From positions 1 through 37,899 of the forward strand of contig JAHJME010000038.1 in the NCBI GenBank assembly GCA_018821435.1: a DNA stretch of 37,899 bases, written 5' to 3'. The translations under genes were made by a program, and so were the position numbers. Under the pieces are notes generated by a model, which saw nothing but the letters and a program-made list of their open reading frames with translations, did no database searches and was not told the origin of the DNA. Position 1 is the stretch's first letter. Every line of letters begins with the position of its first letter. Source of the DNA: Alphaproteobacteria bacterium (GTDB lineage: Bacteria; Pseudomonadota; Alphaproteobacteria; Caulobacterales; Caulobacteraceae). This document shows, piece after piece, positions 30,867-37,899 of this stretch.

Positions 30867-31922
30867 CTACTCCCCAGCCACCACCGCGCTCTCCGCCCGC
30901 TTCGCCTGCATCCGGTCAAACTCCCCCCACACGCCGCTCTCGCCGTGCCATTGCCCGCGCGTGGCGGCCTTGGAGTACTCCGTGCTCCGCGCCTCGAAGA
31001 AGTTGGCGTGCTCCACGCCGGACAGCATGCTCTGCAGCCACGGCAGCGGGTTTTCCTTCGCCCCGTAGACCTCCGGCAGGTGCAGCTGGCGCAGGCGCCA
31101 GTCGGCGATGAAGCGGATGTATTTCTTGATGTCTTCCGGGGTCATGCCCTGGATGTCGCCGGCCTCGAAGGCCAGGTCGATGAACTTGTCCTCCAGGCCC
31201 ACCACCGTCTTGCAGCAGTCGACGATGTCGTCGGCGACGCTGTTGGTGACGCAGCCGGTCTCGGCGTTGAACGCGTGGTACAGCTTGATCACGCCTTCGC
31301 AGTGCAGGCTCTCGTCGCGCACCGACCAGCTGACGATCTGGCCCATGCCCTTCATCTTGTTGTGGCGCGGGAAGTTCATCAGCATGGCGAAGCTGGCGAA
31401 CAGCTGCAGCCCCTCGGTGAAGCCGCCGAACATGGCCAGCGTCCGGGCGATGTCGGCGTTCGTCTCGACGCCGAACTGCTGCATGTAGTCGTGCTTGTCG
31501 CGCATCGCCTGGTAGTCGAGGAACGCAGTGAACTCGGCGTCCGGCATGCCGATCGTCTCGAGCAGCAGGGCGTAGGCGGCGATGTGGATGGTCTCCATGT
31601 TGGAGAACGCGGCCAGCATCATCTTCACCTCGGTGGGTTTGAAGACGCGCGCGTACCGCTCCATGTAGTTGTCGTTCACCTCGACGTCGGATTGGGTGAA
31701 GAAGCGGAAGATCTGCGTCAGCAGGTTCCGTTCCTTGTCGTTGAGGTTGGTCGCCCAGTCCTTGAGGTCCTCGCCCAGCGGCACCTCTTCGGGCATCCAG
31801 TGGACCTGCTGCTGCTTCTTCCAGAAGTCGTAGGCCCACGGATAGCGGAACGGCTTGTAGGCCAGGGACGGCGTGAGGAGCCCCGGCAGGCTGCGCGCGT
31901 TCGGGTCGGTGATCAGTGACAT
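30867..31922 (-). CDS. nrdB: Ribonucleotide reductase class Ia, small subunit NrdB
   Basis: A 351-residue diferric-tyrosyl radical subunit that starts the reduction of ribonucleoside diphosphates by NrdA. The metal ligands and radical residue are all present with E. coli-like spacing: Asp79, Glu110 and His113 in NMETIHIAAY, radical Tyr117, then Glu in FTEGLQLF and the ESLHCEG pair later. No N-terminal ATP-cone is present. The C-terminal tail, which docks on NrdA, is AESAVVAGE. It is on the same strand as nrdA but about 2 kb downstream, with a GST gene and an LpxR-like gene between, so the two are not a simple operon. Confidence 0.96.
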   Translation of the reverse strand: MSLITDPNARSLPGLLTPSLAYKPFRYPWAYDFWKKQQQVHWMPEEVPLGEDLKDWATNLNDKERNLLTQIFRFFTQSDVEVNDNYMERYARVFKPTEVKMMLAAFSNMETIHIAAYALLLETIGMPDAEFTAFLDYQAMRDKHDYMQQFGVETNADIARTLAMFGGFTEGLQLFASFAMLMNFPRHNKMKGMGQIVSWSVRDESLHCEGVIKLYHAFNAETGCVTNSVADDIVDCCKTVVGLEDKFIDLAFEAGDIQGMTPEDIKKYIRFIADWRLRQLHLPEVYGAKENPLPWLQSMLSGVEHANFFEARSTEYSKAATRGQWHGESGVWGEFDRMQAKRAESAVVAGE

Positions 31923-31961
31923 CGGTGTCGCCCGCAGATTCTAGGATTGGGTTAAGAGTGT

Positions 31962-31973
31962 ATCAACATCTAG
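31962..31973 (-). promoter_or_regulatory. Weak NrdR-like box upstream of nrdB
   Basis: On the minus strand CTAGATGTTGAT matches 8 of 12 positions of the NrdR core (CwATATaTwGtg), 40-51 bp before the nrdB start. A second, poorer CTAGAATC element begins 29 bp nearer the gene. The match is much weaker than the pair at nrdA. Confidence 0.22.
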
Positions 31974-32024
31974 TGGGCGGCAAGCGGCGCAGACGCCGCA
32001 TCTAGGGTTTTCCACGGAGTCGTG

Positions 32025-32690
32025 ATGAGCGGTGGATATCTTCTATACGGCGACGTCGGGTCGGGCGCGGTGGCGGTCGAGGCGGCCCTGGTGCTGGCCC
32101 GCCAGCCCTATGACCTGATCGAGGCGCCCACGTCCGAGCCGGACGATCCGGCCGGCGGCGACCGGGTGCTGGCCGCCAATCCGCTGCGCCAGGTGCCGGC
32201 GCTGGTCCTGCCGAGCGGCGAGACCATGACCGAAAGCGCCGCCATCCTGATCTGGCTGGCCGAACAGCATCCGGAGGCGGGCCTGGCGCCGGCCGCCGGC
32301 GATCCGGCGCGCGCCGCCTTCCTGCGCTGGATGGCCTTCGTCTCGGCGGCGATCTATTCGCTCTACTGGGTGAAGGACGATCCCGCCCGCCTGGCCCCCG
32401 ATCCCGCCGCCCAGCCGGCGCTGGTGGCGCGCACCCTGGACCGCATCTCGGAATGCTGGGGGATGATGGAGGCCCAGGTCAGCCCGGGCCGCTACATCCT
32501 GGGCGACCGGCTCACCGTGCTGGACCTCTACGTCACCGTCGTCAGCCGCTTCAATCCCCGCCGCCAGCGCTTCTACGACGTCGCGCCGCGCCTGGGCGAG
32601 GTGGTGCGCCGCGTCGACGCCGACCCGCGCCTCGCCGCCTTCTGGCCGGCGCGCTATCCGTTCGACCCGGGGTGGGATCGGCCCAGCTAG
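32025..32690 (+). CDS. Glutathione S-transferase family protein
   Basis: A 221-residue cytosolic protein. The N-terminal thioredoxin-like domain has YLLYGDVGSGAVAVEAAL, a NPLRQVPALVLPSGETMTESAAILIWLAEQHP segment containing the cis-Pro and the Glu-Ser pair that binds the gamma-glutamyl group. The C-terminal domain is all-helical, with ILGDRLTVLDLYVTVVSRF as the conserved N-capping region. The class cannot be set by eye; a catalytic Ser may be in the GSGAV turn. The ATG at 32025 is preferred over the overlapping GTG at 32022 because GGAG then sits 5 nt upstream. It is divergent from nrdB, 102 bp away. Confidence 0.88.
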   Translation: MSGGYLLYGDVGSGAVAVEAALVLARQPYDLIEAPTSEPDDPAGGDRVLAANPLRQVPALVLPSGETMTESAAILIWLAEQHPEAGLAPAAGDPARAAFLRWMAFVSAAIYSLYWVKDDPARLAPDPAAQPALVARTLDRISECWGMMEAQVSPGRYILGDRLTVLDLYVTVVSRFNPRRQRFYDVAPRLGEVVRRVDADPRLAAFWPARYPFDPGWDRPS

Positions 32691-32786
32691 CGCCAGGCCC
32701 GATCAACATTCAGCGGGACGGCGGCTCGGATGGGAGGTCGCGCTCCGCTATCCAGGTCGGCGCGCGCCGCAGGCGCTTTCTCATTT

Positions 32787-32881
32787 GACCACGAACCACA
32801 CGAACCACACGAACGGGCTCAGCGTCGATCGAGCGCCGTAGCTTCTCCTTCCTGTTCGTGTGGTTCGTGTGGTTCGTGGTC
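32787..32881. repeat. Perfect 28-bp inverted repeat built from GAACCACAC tandem units
   Basis: Bases 32787-32814 (GACCACGAACCACACGAA and onward) are the exact reverse complement of 32854-32881, with 39 bases between. Each arm contains two tandem copies of the 9-mer GAACCACAC plus a partial copy. Similarity extends outward with mismatches. The element lies in the 259-bp gap between the convergent ends of the GST gene and the LpxR-like gene, and would fold as a very stable hairpin in either transcript. Confidence 0.92.
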
Positions 32882-32949
32882 GAATCCCTTCGGCGCTGAC
32901 GCGCCATCGCAGCTGAGGCGCCGGCACGACCACTGAACATCGATGGGCG

Positions 32950-33708
32950 CTAGCGCTGAGGCCTGAGCGAGAACGTGAACGCCGCTACCGTGTCGTCGCG
33001 GGTCTGCTGGCCGAAGATCATGTGGCGGCCCTTCACCTCGCGGTGGATGACGCCGAACGAGGCCTGGCCGTCGCCCTTGCGCCAGCCGACGCCCACCTGG
33101 GCGTCGCCGACCAGGGCGCCGGACGTGTCCGTGCTCCAGCCCGCGCGGTCCCAACCGCTCTCGCCGTGCAGCATGTTCAGGCCCACGGCCCGGCCGCTGG
33201 CGGCGGCGAACAGGTACCAACGGCCCTTGTCGCCGAAGCTGGTCCCGTCCTTGACCCCCATGTCGCGCAGTTGCTCCAGGGCGCGTTCGCCGCGGGACTT
33301 GGAGACGGTCAGCGTGGCGCCGCCCTCGGCCTGGGTGCCGAAGTTGGAGACGCCGAAGCCGGCGTGCGGGGCGATGTCGAAGCTGAGCTTGTCGGACTGG
33401 AAGCTGACCGCCTTGGGCCAGCTGCGCACCAGGGTGACGTCGTAGCGGTCGGTCTCGGGGCCGAAGCCCGGCAGCCGCTGGGCCGTGCCGACGCTGATCC
33501 GGAGGGAGTCGACCGGGCCGTCGTCACGGCTGGACAGGCGCACTTCGCTGGACTGCCAGAGCACCACCGCGGTGGTGGGCTCGAAGGCGGCGTCGTGGAG
33601 CGCGGCGCGGCTGATTTCGCTGGTCAGATCGGGCGCGAGAGTCTGTGCGGCGGCGCCATTGGCGACCGCCAGCCCCAGTACGATGGCAAAATGCGCCCCA
33701 TAACGCAT
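32950..33708 (-). CDS. Outer-membrane beta-barrel protein, LpxR-like
   Basis: A 252-residue exported protein from the ATG at 33708; a longer frame from 33783 lacks a signal-peptide start. The signal peptide is MRYGAHFAIVLGLAVANGAAAQ. The rest alternates hydrophobic and polar residues as in transmembrane beta-strands and ends VAAFTFSLRPQR. The order GRWYLFAAASGRAVGLNMLHGES, then GDAQVGVGWRKGDGQASFGVIHREVKGRHMIFGQQTRDDTVAAF resembles the C-terminal half of the LpxR lipid A 3'-O-deacylase family (DUF2219). The family's catalytic residues are not clearly all there, so enzymatic activity is doubtful. A plain outer-membrane structural protein is the alternative. It follows nrdA on the same strand after 119 bp. 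Confidence 0.6.
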   Translation of the reverse strand: MRYGAHFAIVLGLAVANGAAAQTLAPDLTSEISRAALHDAAFEPTTAVVLWQSSEVRLSSRDDGPVDSLRISVGTAQRLPGFGPETDRYDVTLVRSWPKAVSFQSDKLSFDIAPHAGFGVSNFGTQAEGGATLTVSKSRGERALEQLRDMGVKDGTSFGDKGRWYLFAAASGRAVGLNMLHGESGWDRAGWSTDTSGALVGDAQVGVGWRKGDGQASFGVIHREVKGRHMIFGQQTRDDTVAAFTFSLRPQR

Positions 33709-33827
33709 CTGCGATCTCCCGACCCACGTCCGTGCGACACGGGCCCCCGCGCTCATAGTTCGCCGGGTGTGTGACAGCTGCAAGCGCTAAAGCGTCGCAC
33801 GCGAATTGCGGCAGGCTTAACGCCCGC

Positions 33828-35684
33828 TCACTGGCAGGCGAGGCACTCTTCGTAGTCGGTCTTGCCCTCGGCGTGGACAACCGCCGCCAGCTCCTCGCCG
33901 CCGGCATGGCTGGCCCGCTGCACCGACTTCGAGCGCAGGTAGTACAGCGACTTGCAGCCCCGCTCCCACGCCTGCCAGTGCAGCATGTGCAGGTCCCACT
34001 TATCGATGTCGCCGGGCAGGAACAGGTTCACCGACTGCGACTGGCAGATGTCGGGCGTGCGGTCGGCCGCCAGCTCCACGACCCAGCGCTGGTCGATCTC
34101 GAACGCCGTCTTGTAGATGTCCTTGTCGTCCTGGCTGAGGAAGTCCAGGTGCTGGACCGATCCCTCGTTCTGCAGGATCGAGTCCCAGACCTCGGCGGTG
34201 TTCTGGCCGGTCTGGTCCAGCAGGCGCTCCAGGTAGGGGTTCTTCACCGCGAAGGTGCCCGACAGCGTCTTGTGGCTGTAGATGTTGGCCGGGATCGGCT
34301 CGATGCCCGCCGACGTGCCGCCGCAGATGATCGAGATCGAGGCGGTCGGCGCGATCGCCAGCTTGTGGCTGAACCGCTCCATGACGCCACGCTCTTCCGC
34401 GTCCGGGCACGGACCGCGCTCGGCGGCCAGCTTGCGCGAGGCGGCGTCGCACTGGCGGCGCAGGGTCTTGAACAGCCGCATGTTCCAGCTCTTCGCCATG
34501 GCGCTCTCGAACGGGACGTTCTGCGCCTGGAGGAAGGTGTGGAAGCCCATCAGGCCCAGGCCGACGGAGCGCTCGCGACGCGCGGCGTAGACCGCGTTCT
34601 TCATCTCGGGCGGCGCGCGGACGATGAAGTCCTCCAGCACGTTGTCGAGGAAGCGCATGACGTCCTCGATGAACGTCGGGTGGTCGCGCCATTCCAGGAA
34701 CGTCTCGGCGTTGACCGAGCTCAGGCAGCAGACCGCCGTCCGCTCCAGGCCCTGATGGTCCTTGCCGGTGTGCAGCATGATCTCGGAGCACAGGTTCGAC
34801 TGGCGCACTGACAGGCCCAGCTCGCGCTGATGCTGCGGCATCGAGCGGTTCACGGTGTCGGAGAAGATCAGATAGGGCTCGCCGGTCTGCAGGCGGATCT
34901 CCAGGATCTTCTGCCAGATCGAGCGGGCATCCACCTCGCGAACCACCGCGTTGTCCTTGGGGCTACGCAGGCCGAACATGGCGCCGTCGCGCACGGCCTC
35001 CATGAACTCGTCGCTGATCGAGATGCCGTGGTGCAGGTTCAGGGACTTCCGGTTGAAGTCGCCCGAGGGTTTCCGGATCTCCAGGAACTCTTCGATCTCG
35101 GGGTGGTGGACGTCCAGATAGACCGCGGCCGAACCCCGGCGCAGCGAGCCCTGGCTGATCGCCAGCGTCAGCGAGTCCATCACGCGGATGAAGGGGATGA
35201 TGCCGCTGGTCTGGCCCGCGCCCTTCACCTTCTCGCCGATCGAGCGGACGCCGCCCCAATAGGTGCCGATGCCGCCGCCGTTGGAGGCCAGCGCCACGTT
35301 CTCGTTCCAGACGCTCTGGATGCCTTCCAGGCTGTCCGGCACCGCGTTCAGGAAGCAGGAGATCGGCAGGCCCCGGTTCGCGCCGCCGTTCGACAGCACC
35401 GGCGTCGCCGGCATGAACCACAGGCGCGAGATGTAGTCGTAGATCCGCTGGGCATGCTCGGCGTCGTCGGCATAGGCTGTCGCCACGCGGGCGAACATGT
35501 CCTGATAGCTCTCGCCGGGCAGCAGGTAGCGGTCTTCCAGCGTGGTCTTGCCGAAGTCGGTCAGCAGCGCGTCGCGGTCGCGATCGACCTCGACCTTGCG
35601 GACCAGCTGCAGTTGCGGACGCGCCGGCGCCGAAGCAACCCGTTCAGAAGTCTCGGCAATCCCAACTTGCACCGCTTCACTCAT
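33828..35684 (-). CDS. nrdA: Ribonucleotide reductase class Ia, large subunit NrdA (no ATP-cone)
   Basis: A 618-residue catalytic subunit that reduces NDPs to dNDPs. Visible active-site features are PISCFLNAVPDS (first redox Cys), NLCSEI with the thiyl-radical Cys and its Glu, CCLSSVN with the second redox Cys, the GLGLMGFHTFLQ segment, the SQSVNLF/LYYLRSKSVQ region, and the C-terminal ECLACQ tail that carries the shuttling cysteines. The N-terminus starts with about 35 loose residues and goes straight to GKTTLEDRYLLPGES, so the roughly 90-residue ATP-cone of E. coli NrdA (761 residues) is absent; dATP overall inhibition should then be missing or occur another way. Paired NrdR-like boxes lie upstream. 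nrdB is 1.9 kb further downstream. Confidence 0.95.
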   Translation of the reverse strand: MSEAVQVGIAETSERVASAPARPQLQLVRKVEVDRDRDALLTDFGKTTLEDRYLLPGESYQDMFARVATAYADDAEHAQRIYDYISRLWFMPATPVLSNGGANRGLPISCFLNAVPDSLEGIQSVWNENVALASNGGGIGTYWGGVRSIGEKVKGAGQTSGIIPFIRVMDSLTLAISQGSLRRGSAAVYLDVHHPEIEEFLEIRKPSGDFNRKSLNLHHGISISDEFMEAVRDGAMFGLRSPKDNAVVREVDARSIWQKILEIRLQTGEPYLIFSDTVNRSMPQHQRELGLSVRQSNLCSEIMLHTGKDHQGLERTAVCCLSSVNAETFLEWRDHPTFIEDVMRFLDNVLEDFIVRAPPEMKNAVYAARRERSVGLGLMGFHTFLQAQNVPFESAMAKSWNMRLFKTLRRQCDAASRKLAAERGPCPDAEERGVMERFSHKLAIAPTASISIICGGTSAGIEPIPANIYSHKTLSGTFAVKNPYLERLLDQTGQNTAEVWDSILQNEGSVQHLDFLSQDDKDIYKTAFEIDQRWVVELAADRTPDICQSQSVNLFLPGDIDKWDLHMLHWQAWERGCKSLYYLRSKSVQRASHAGGEELAAVVHAEGKTDYEECLACQ

Positions 35685-35728
35685 GACCTTGCCTATGCCC
35701 CTCGAGGTGAGAGCGCCCTCGCTCCCGC

Positions 35729-35771
35729 CTATATGTTGTGGTTCAGCCCCCGAACCGGCCTACATATGGGG
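35729..35771 (-). promoter_or_regulatory. Paired NrdR-like boxes upstream of nrdA
   Basis: CTATATGTTGTG at 35729-35740 matches 11 of 12 positions of the NrdR core consensus, and CTACATATGGGG at 35760-35771 matches 9 of 12. Their starts are 31 bp apart, three helical turns, the spacing typical of paired NrdR boxes. They lie 45-87 bp before the nrdA start, suited to repression by NrdR bound to ATP/dATP. No nrdR gene is in the window. Confidence 0.6.
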
Positions 35772-35783
35772 ACCTGTCCGCTC

Positions 35784-35881
35784 GACTCGTCAATGAGGCG
35801 AGCCCGCCGCACACAGACTTTTTCGCTAATGAGACGTTAACGCGCAGGGCGCCCCTCTCGGCGGATTCCGTTACCCGAGTC
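35784..35881 (-). promoter_or_regulatory. Three GANTC sites upstream of nrdA
   Basis: GACTC at 35784-35788, GATTC at 35864-35868 and GAGTC at 35877-35881 fall within 100 bp of the nrdA upstream region. They may allow CcrM/GcrA-dependent cell-cycle control of dNTP synthesis, an inference from Caulobacter biology. By chance about one site per 330 bp is expected at this GC content. Confidence 0.35.
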
Positions 35882-35905
35882 GACCGCTCACGACACTGTG
35901 AACAC

Positions 35906-37687
35906 CTATCGGGCCAGTGGCCAAACGACCGCGATCAGCGCCGTTCCGACCACCAGAACGATCAGCGTCAGCGGCGCCCCCAGGCGCGGATAGTCGATGA
36001 AGCGATAGCCGCCGGGCGCCATCACCAGCGTGTTGCACTGGTGGCCGATTGGCGTGAGGAAGTCGCAGGCGGCCCCCATCGCCACCGCCATCAGGAACGG
36101 ATCGGGCTGCAGCCCCAGCAGCTTGGCCAGGCTGGCCCCGATCGGCGCCACGATCAGCACCGTGGCGGCGTTGTTGAGGAACGGCGTCGCCGCCATGGCC
36201 ACCGCCATCACCGCCCCCAGCGCCAGGATCGGCGGCCGCCCCTGGAACAGGTCCGCCAGCGTCTGGGCGATCAGGTCGGCCCCGCCGGTCGCCCGGATCG
36301 CGTCGCTGACCGGGATCAGGCAGGCGATCAGCACCAGCAGCGGGCCGTCCAGCGCCGAATAGGCCTCGCGCATCCGGATCGCGCCCACCGCCACCATCAG
36401 CGCCGCCGCCCCGAAGAAGGCGATGGCCACCGGCGCGATCTTCAGCGCCACCAGCACCATGGCCGCCCCCAGGATCAGCGCCGGCGCCAGCGTGTGCCGG
36501 ATCCCGCCCAGCCGCACCTCGCGCTCGGCCAGCGGCAACAGGCCCAGGGTCTTCAGCACCCCCGGCAACGCCCGCTCGGCGCCTTGCAGCACCACCACGT
36601 CCCCCGTCCGCAGCTTGAGCGCCCGCAGCTTGCTGGAGATCCGATAGCCGCTGCGGCTGACCGCCAGCAGGTTCACCCCGTGCGCGGTGTGCAGGTCCTC
36701 CTGCAGGGCGGACCGCCCCGCCAGCACCGAGTCCGCGCCGATCACCGCCTCCACGATCCGCACCTCGCCGGTCGGCTCGTCCATGGCGATCGGCCGGTCC
36801 GACCGGGTCAGGCGCAGCTTCAGCCGCGCGATCAGGTCGTCCAGCGCCTGGTGCTCGCCCTCCAGCAACAGGATGTCGCCCGGCCGCACCTGCGTATTGG
36901 CGTGCGGCGACGGCTGGCGCGCGCCGTCGCGCAGCAGCGCCATGACCGCCACCTCGCCGTTGGCCAGCCGGCCCAGCTTGCCCACCGTGGTCCGCCCCGG
37001 CTCCCACGAGCCCGGGACCTCGACCTCGGTCACATAGGGGTTGGCCGACAACGCCGCGTCCATCGCCTCCGGCGTCGGCCGGTGCGCGGGCAACAGCCGG
37101 AACGCGAAGGCCAGGAACACCAGCCCGACCGCGGTCACGCCCAGCCCCACCGGCGCGTAGTCGTACATCTCGAACGGCTTGCCCAGGATGTCCTCGCGCA
37201 CCTGGCTGACGATGATGTTGGGCGACGTCCCGACCAGGGTGACCGTGCCCCCCAGCAGCGCGCCGAACGACATCGGCATCAACAGGCGCGACGGCGACGT
37301 GCCGGTCCGTTTCGCCACCGTGAGCGCGATGGGCATCATGATCGCCAGGGCGCCGACGTTCTTGGTCACCATGGACAGGATCGTCACCGCGCCGGTGAAC
37401 AGCATCACCTGCGACGCCTGGCTCTTCAGGTGCGGCAGCAGCGGCCGCAGCACCACCTCCACCACCCCCGACTTGGCGAACGCCGCGCTGACGATCAGCG
37501 CGCAGGCGATGATGACGGTGATGTCGTTCTTGAACCCGTCGAACGCCGCCTGCGCCGGGATGATGTTGAGCGTCACCCCCACCAGCAGCGCCAGCACCGC
37601 GATCACGTCATAGCGCCACCGCCCCCAGATGAAGGCGGTGATGGTCACGCCCATCAACCCGAAGGCCAGGGCCTGCTGCAGCGTCAT
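35906..37687 (-). CDS. SLC13/DASS-type anion permease with two TrkA-C (RCK_C) domains
   Basis: A 593-residue membrane protein from the ATG at 37687, with GAGGGG just upstream; an in-frame start at 37735 would add a hydrophilic leader. N-terminal helices up to about residue 180 hold the first permease repeat, including VTKNVGALAIMMPIA and GGTVTLVGTSPNIIVS, the latter the SNT-type signature of divalent-anion:Na symporters. Two soluble TrkA-C domains follow at about residues 200-390 (GEVAVMALLRDG...VRPGDILLLEGE and RSGYRISSKLRALKLRTGDVVVLQG). The second permease repeat has PFLNNAATVLIVAPI and GHQCNTLVMAPGGY. Substrate unknown, possibly sulfate or a dicarboxylate. It is separated from nrdA by 221 bp and is divergent from the Tat-exported gene. 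Confidence 0.9.
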   Translation of the reverse strand: MTLQQALAFGLMGVTITAFIWGRWRYDVIAVLALLVGVTLNIIPAQAAFDGFKNDITVIIACALIVSAAFAKSGVVEVVLRPLLPHLKSQASQVMLFTGAVTILSMVTKNVGALAIMMPIALTVAKRTGTSPSRLLMPMSFGALLGGTVTLVGTSPNIIVSQVREDILGKPFEMYDYAPVGLGVTAVGLVFLAFAFRLLPAHRPTPEAMDAALSANPYVTEVEVPGSWEPGRTTVGKLGRLANGEVAVMALLRDGARQPSPHANTQVRPGDILLLEGEHQALDDLIARLKLRLTRSDRPIAMDEPTGEVRIVEAVIGADSVLAGRSALQEDLHTAHGVNLLAVSRSGYRISSKLRALKLRTGDVVVLQGAERALPGVLKTLGLLPLAEREVRLGGIRHTLAPALILGAAMVLVALKIAPVAIAFFGAAALMVAVGAIRMREAYSALDGPLLVLIACLIPVSDAIRATGGADLIAQTLADLFQGRPPILALGAVMAVAMAATPFLNNAATVLIVAPIGASLAKLLGLQPDPFLMAVAMGAACDFLTPIGHQCNTLVMAPGGYRFIDYPRLGAPLTLIVLVVGTALIAVVWPLAR

Positions 37688-37821
37688 GAAGCCCCTCGCC
37701 CGTCGCCCACCAGACGACAACGCCAAGCTGCGCAATAAGTGGCGCCCGAAAAGAAACCTGACGCTCGCTGTCAGCTTTAGGCCCGTACAAGACCTCGCGA
37801 ACTCAACAGCGAGGTTTCCGA

Positions 37822-37899
37822 ATGACGCCCCACCCCGACCGCCGCGGCCTGCTCCAGCTGGGCCTCGTCGCCGCCGCCGCCACGGCCGGCGCCCGGCCA
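37822..37899 (+). CDS. Start of a Tat-exported protein (partial)
   Basis: Twenty-six codons are visible before the window ends. They begin MTPHPDRRGLLQLGLVAA and continue as an Ala-rich hydrophobic core ending TAGARP. The twin arginine followed by Gly-Leu-Leu and a moderately hydrophobic stretch is a typical twin-arginine translocation signal, so a folded, probably cofactor-containing enzyme is exported to the periplasm. GAGG stands 8 nt before the ATG. The mature protein is outside the window. The 134-bp spacer to the divergent SLC13 gene contains a CTGAC-N7-GTCAG dyad at 37758-37774. Confidence 0.75.
   Translation, partial: MTPHPDRRGLLQLGLVAAAATAGARP

Noticed and set aside
32787..32814. 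Tandem GAACCACAC units considered as a CRISPR or minisatellite.
   Set aside because: The units are 9 bases with no spacers, and the block is mirrored by an inverted copy, so it is a palindromic repeat and not a CRISPR array.
37758..37774. CTGAC-N7-GTCAG upstream of the Tat-exported gene as a Pho box.
   Set aside because: The half-sites are 10 bp apart instead of 11 and are inverted rather than direct, so it does not fit PhoB.

Overview
This is a high-GC chromosomal segment whose gene content points to an alphaproteobacterium of the Caulobacterales, most likely Caulobacter or a close relative. The evidence is a Caulobacter-type pilA/cpaA pair, clustered GANTC (CcrM methylation) sites upstream of pilA and nrdA, a Fur-like dyad before a TonB-dependent receptor, candidate leaderless promoters, and strong third-position GC bias that produces long spurious antisense frames. 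No rRNA, tRNA, CRISPR array, transposase or phage module was seen.

Layout. At 1-260 there is the end of an Ala/Pro-rich protein and a REPIN-like palindrome. At 261-9320 (minus strand) lie an NlpC/P60 protein, an M17 aminopeptidase, cpaA and pilA (with terminator and structured leader), an MFS transporter, a class V aminotransferase, two tandem tyrosine-phosphatase paralogues and AMP nucleosidase. At 9422-12206 (plus) are a dicarboxylate-type symporter and a GGDEF-EAL protein. At 12214-15386 (minus) are a DUF6607 protein and a heme-type TonB receptor behind a Fur-like box. At 15658-20981 are small proteins (SRPBCC, DUF2188, UBP-type zinc finger, YccF), a divergent membrane histidine kinase/NarL regulator pair, a small unknown protein and Rnk. 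At 20982-21776 a long non-coding gap holds a hairpin-rich candidate sRNA ending in a strong terminator on the minus strand. At 21777-27682 (plus) are a winged-helix/TPR regulator, an unusually large FAD oxidoreductase, a PEP-CTERM protein and a membrane GGDEF cyclase.

The stretch 27717-30738 looks accessory: a GIY-YIG-like protein, a second REPIN-like palindrome pair, an HNH endonuclease, and an AT-richer gene whose N-terminus matches the proteasome-type Ntn-hydrolase fold (Thr directly after the initiator, Asp at position 17). This last gene is the most interesting candidate in the window. From 30867 to 37687 the class Ia ribonucleotide reductase genes nrdB and nrdA lie on the same strand but are separated by a glutathione transferase, a 28-bp perfect inverted repeat and an LpxR-like barrel protein. 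nrdA has paired NrdR-like boxes 31 bp apart and lacks the ATP-cone. A SLC13 permease and the start of a Tat-exported protein close the window.

Functional themes are cell-cycle or surface-related functions (pilus, c-di-GMP, RNR), nucleotide and heme metabolism, and signalling. All functions come from reading motifs by eye; no database search was possible.
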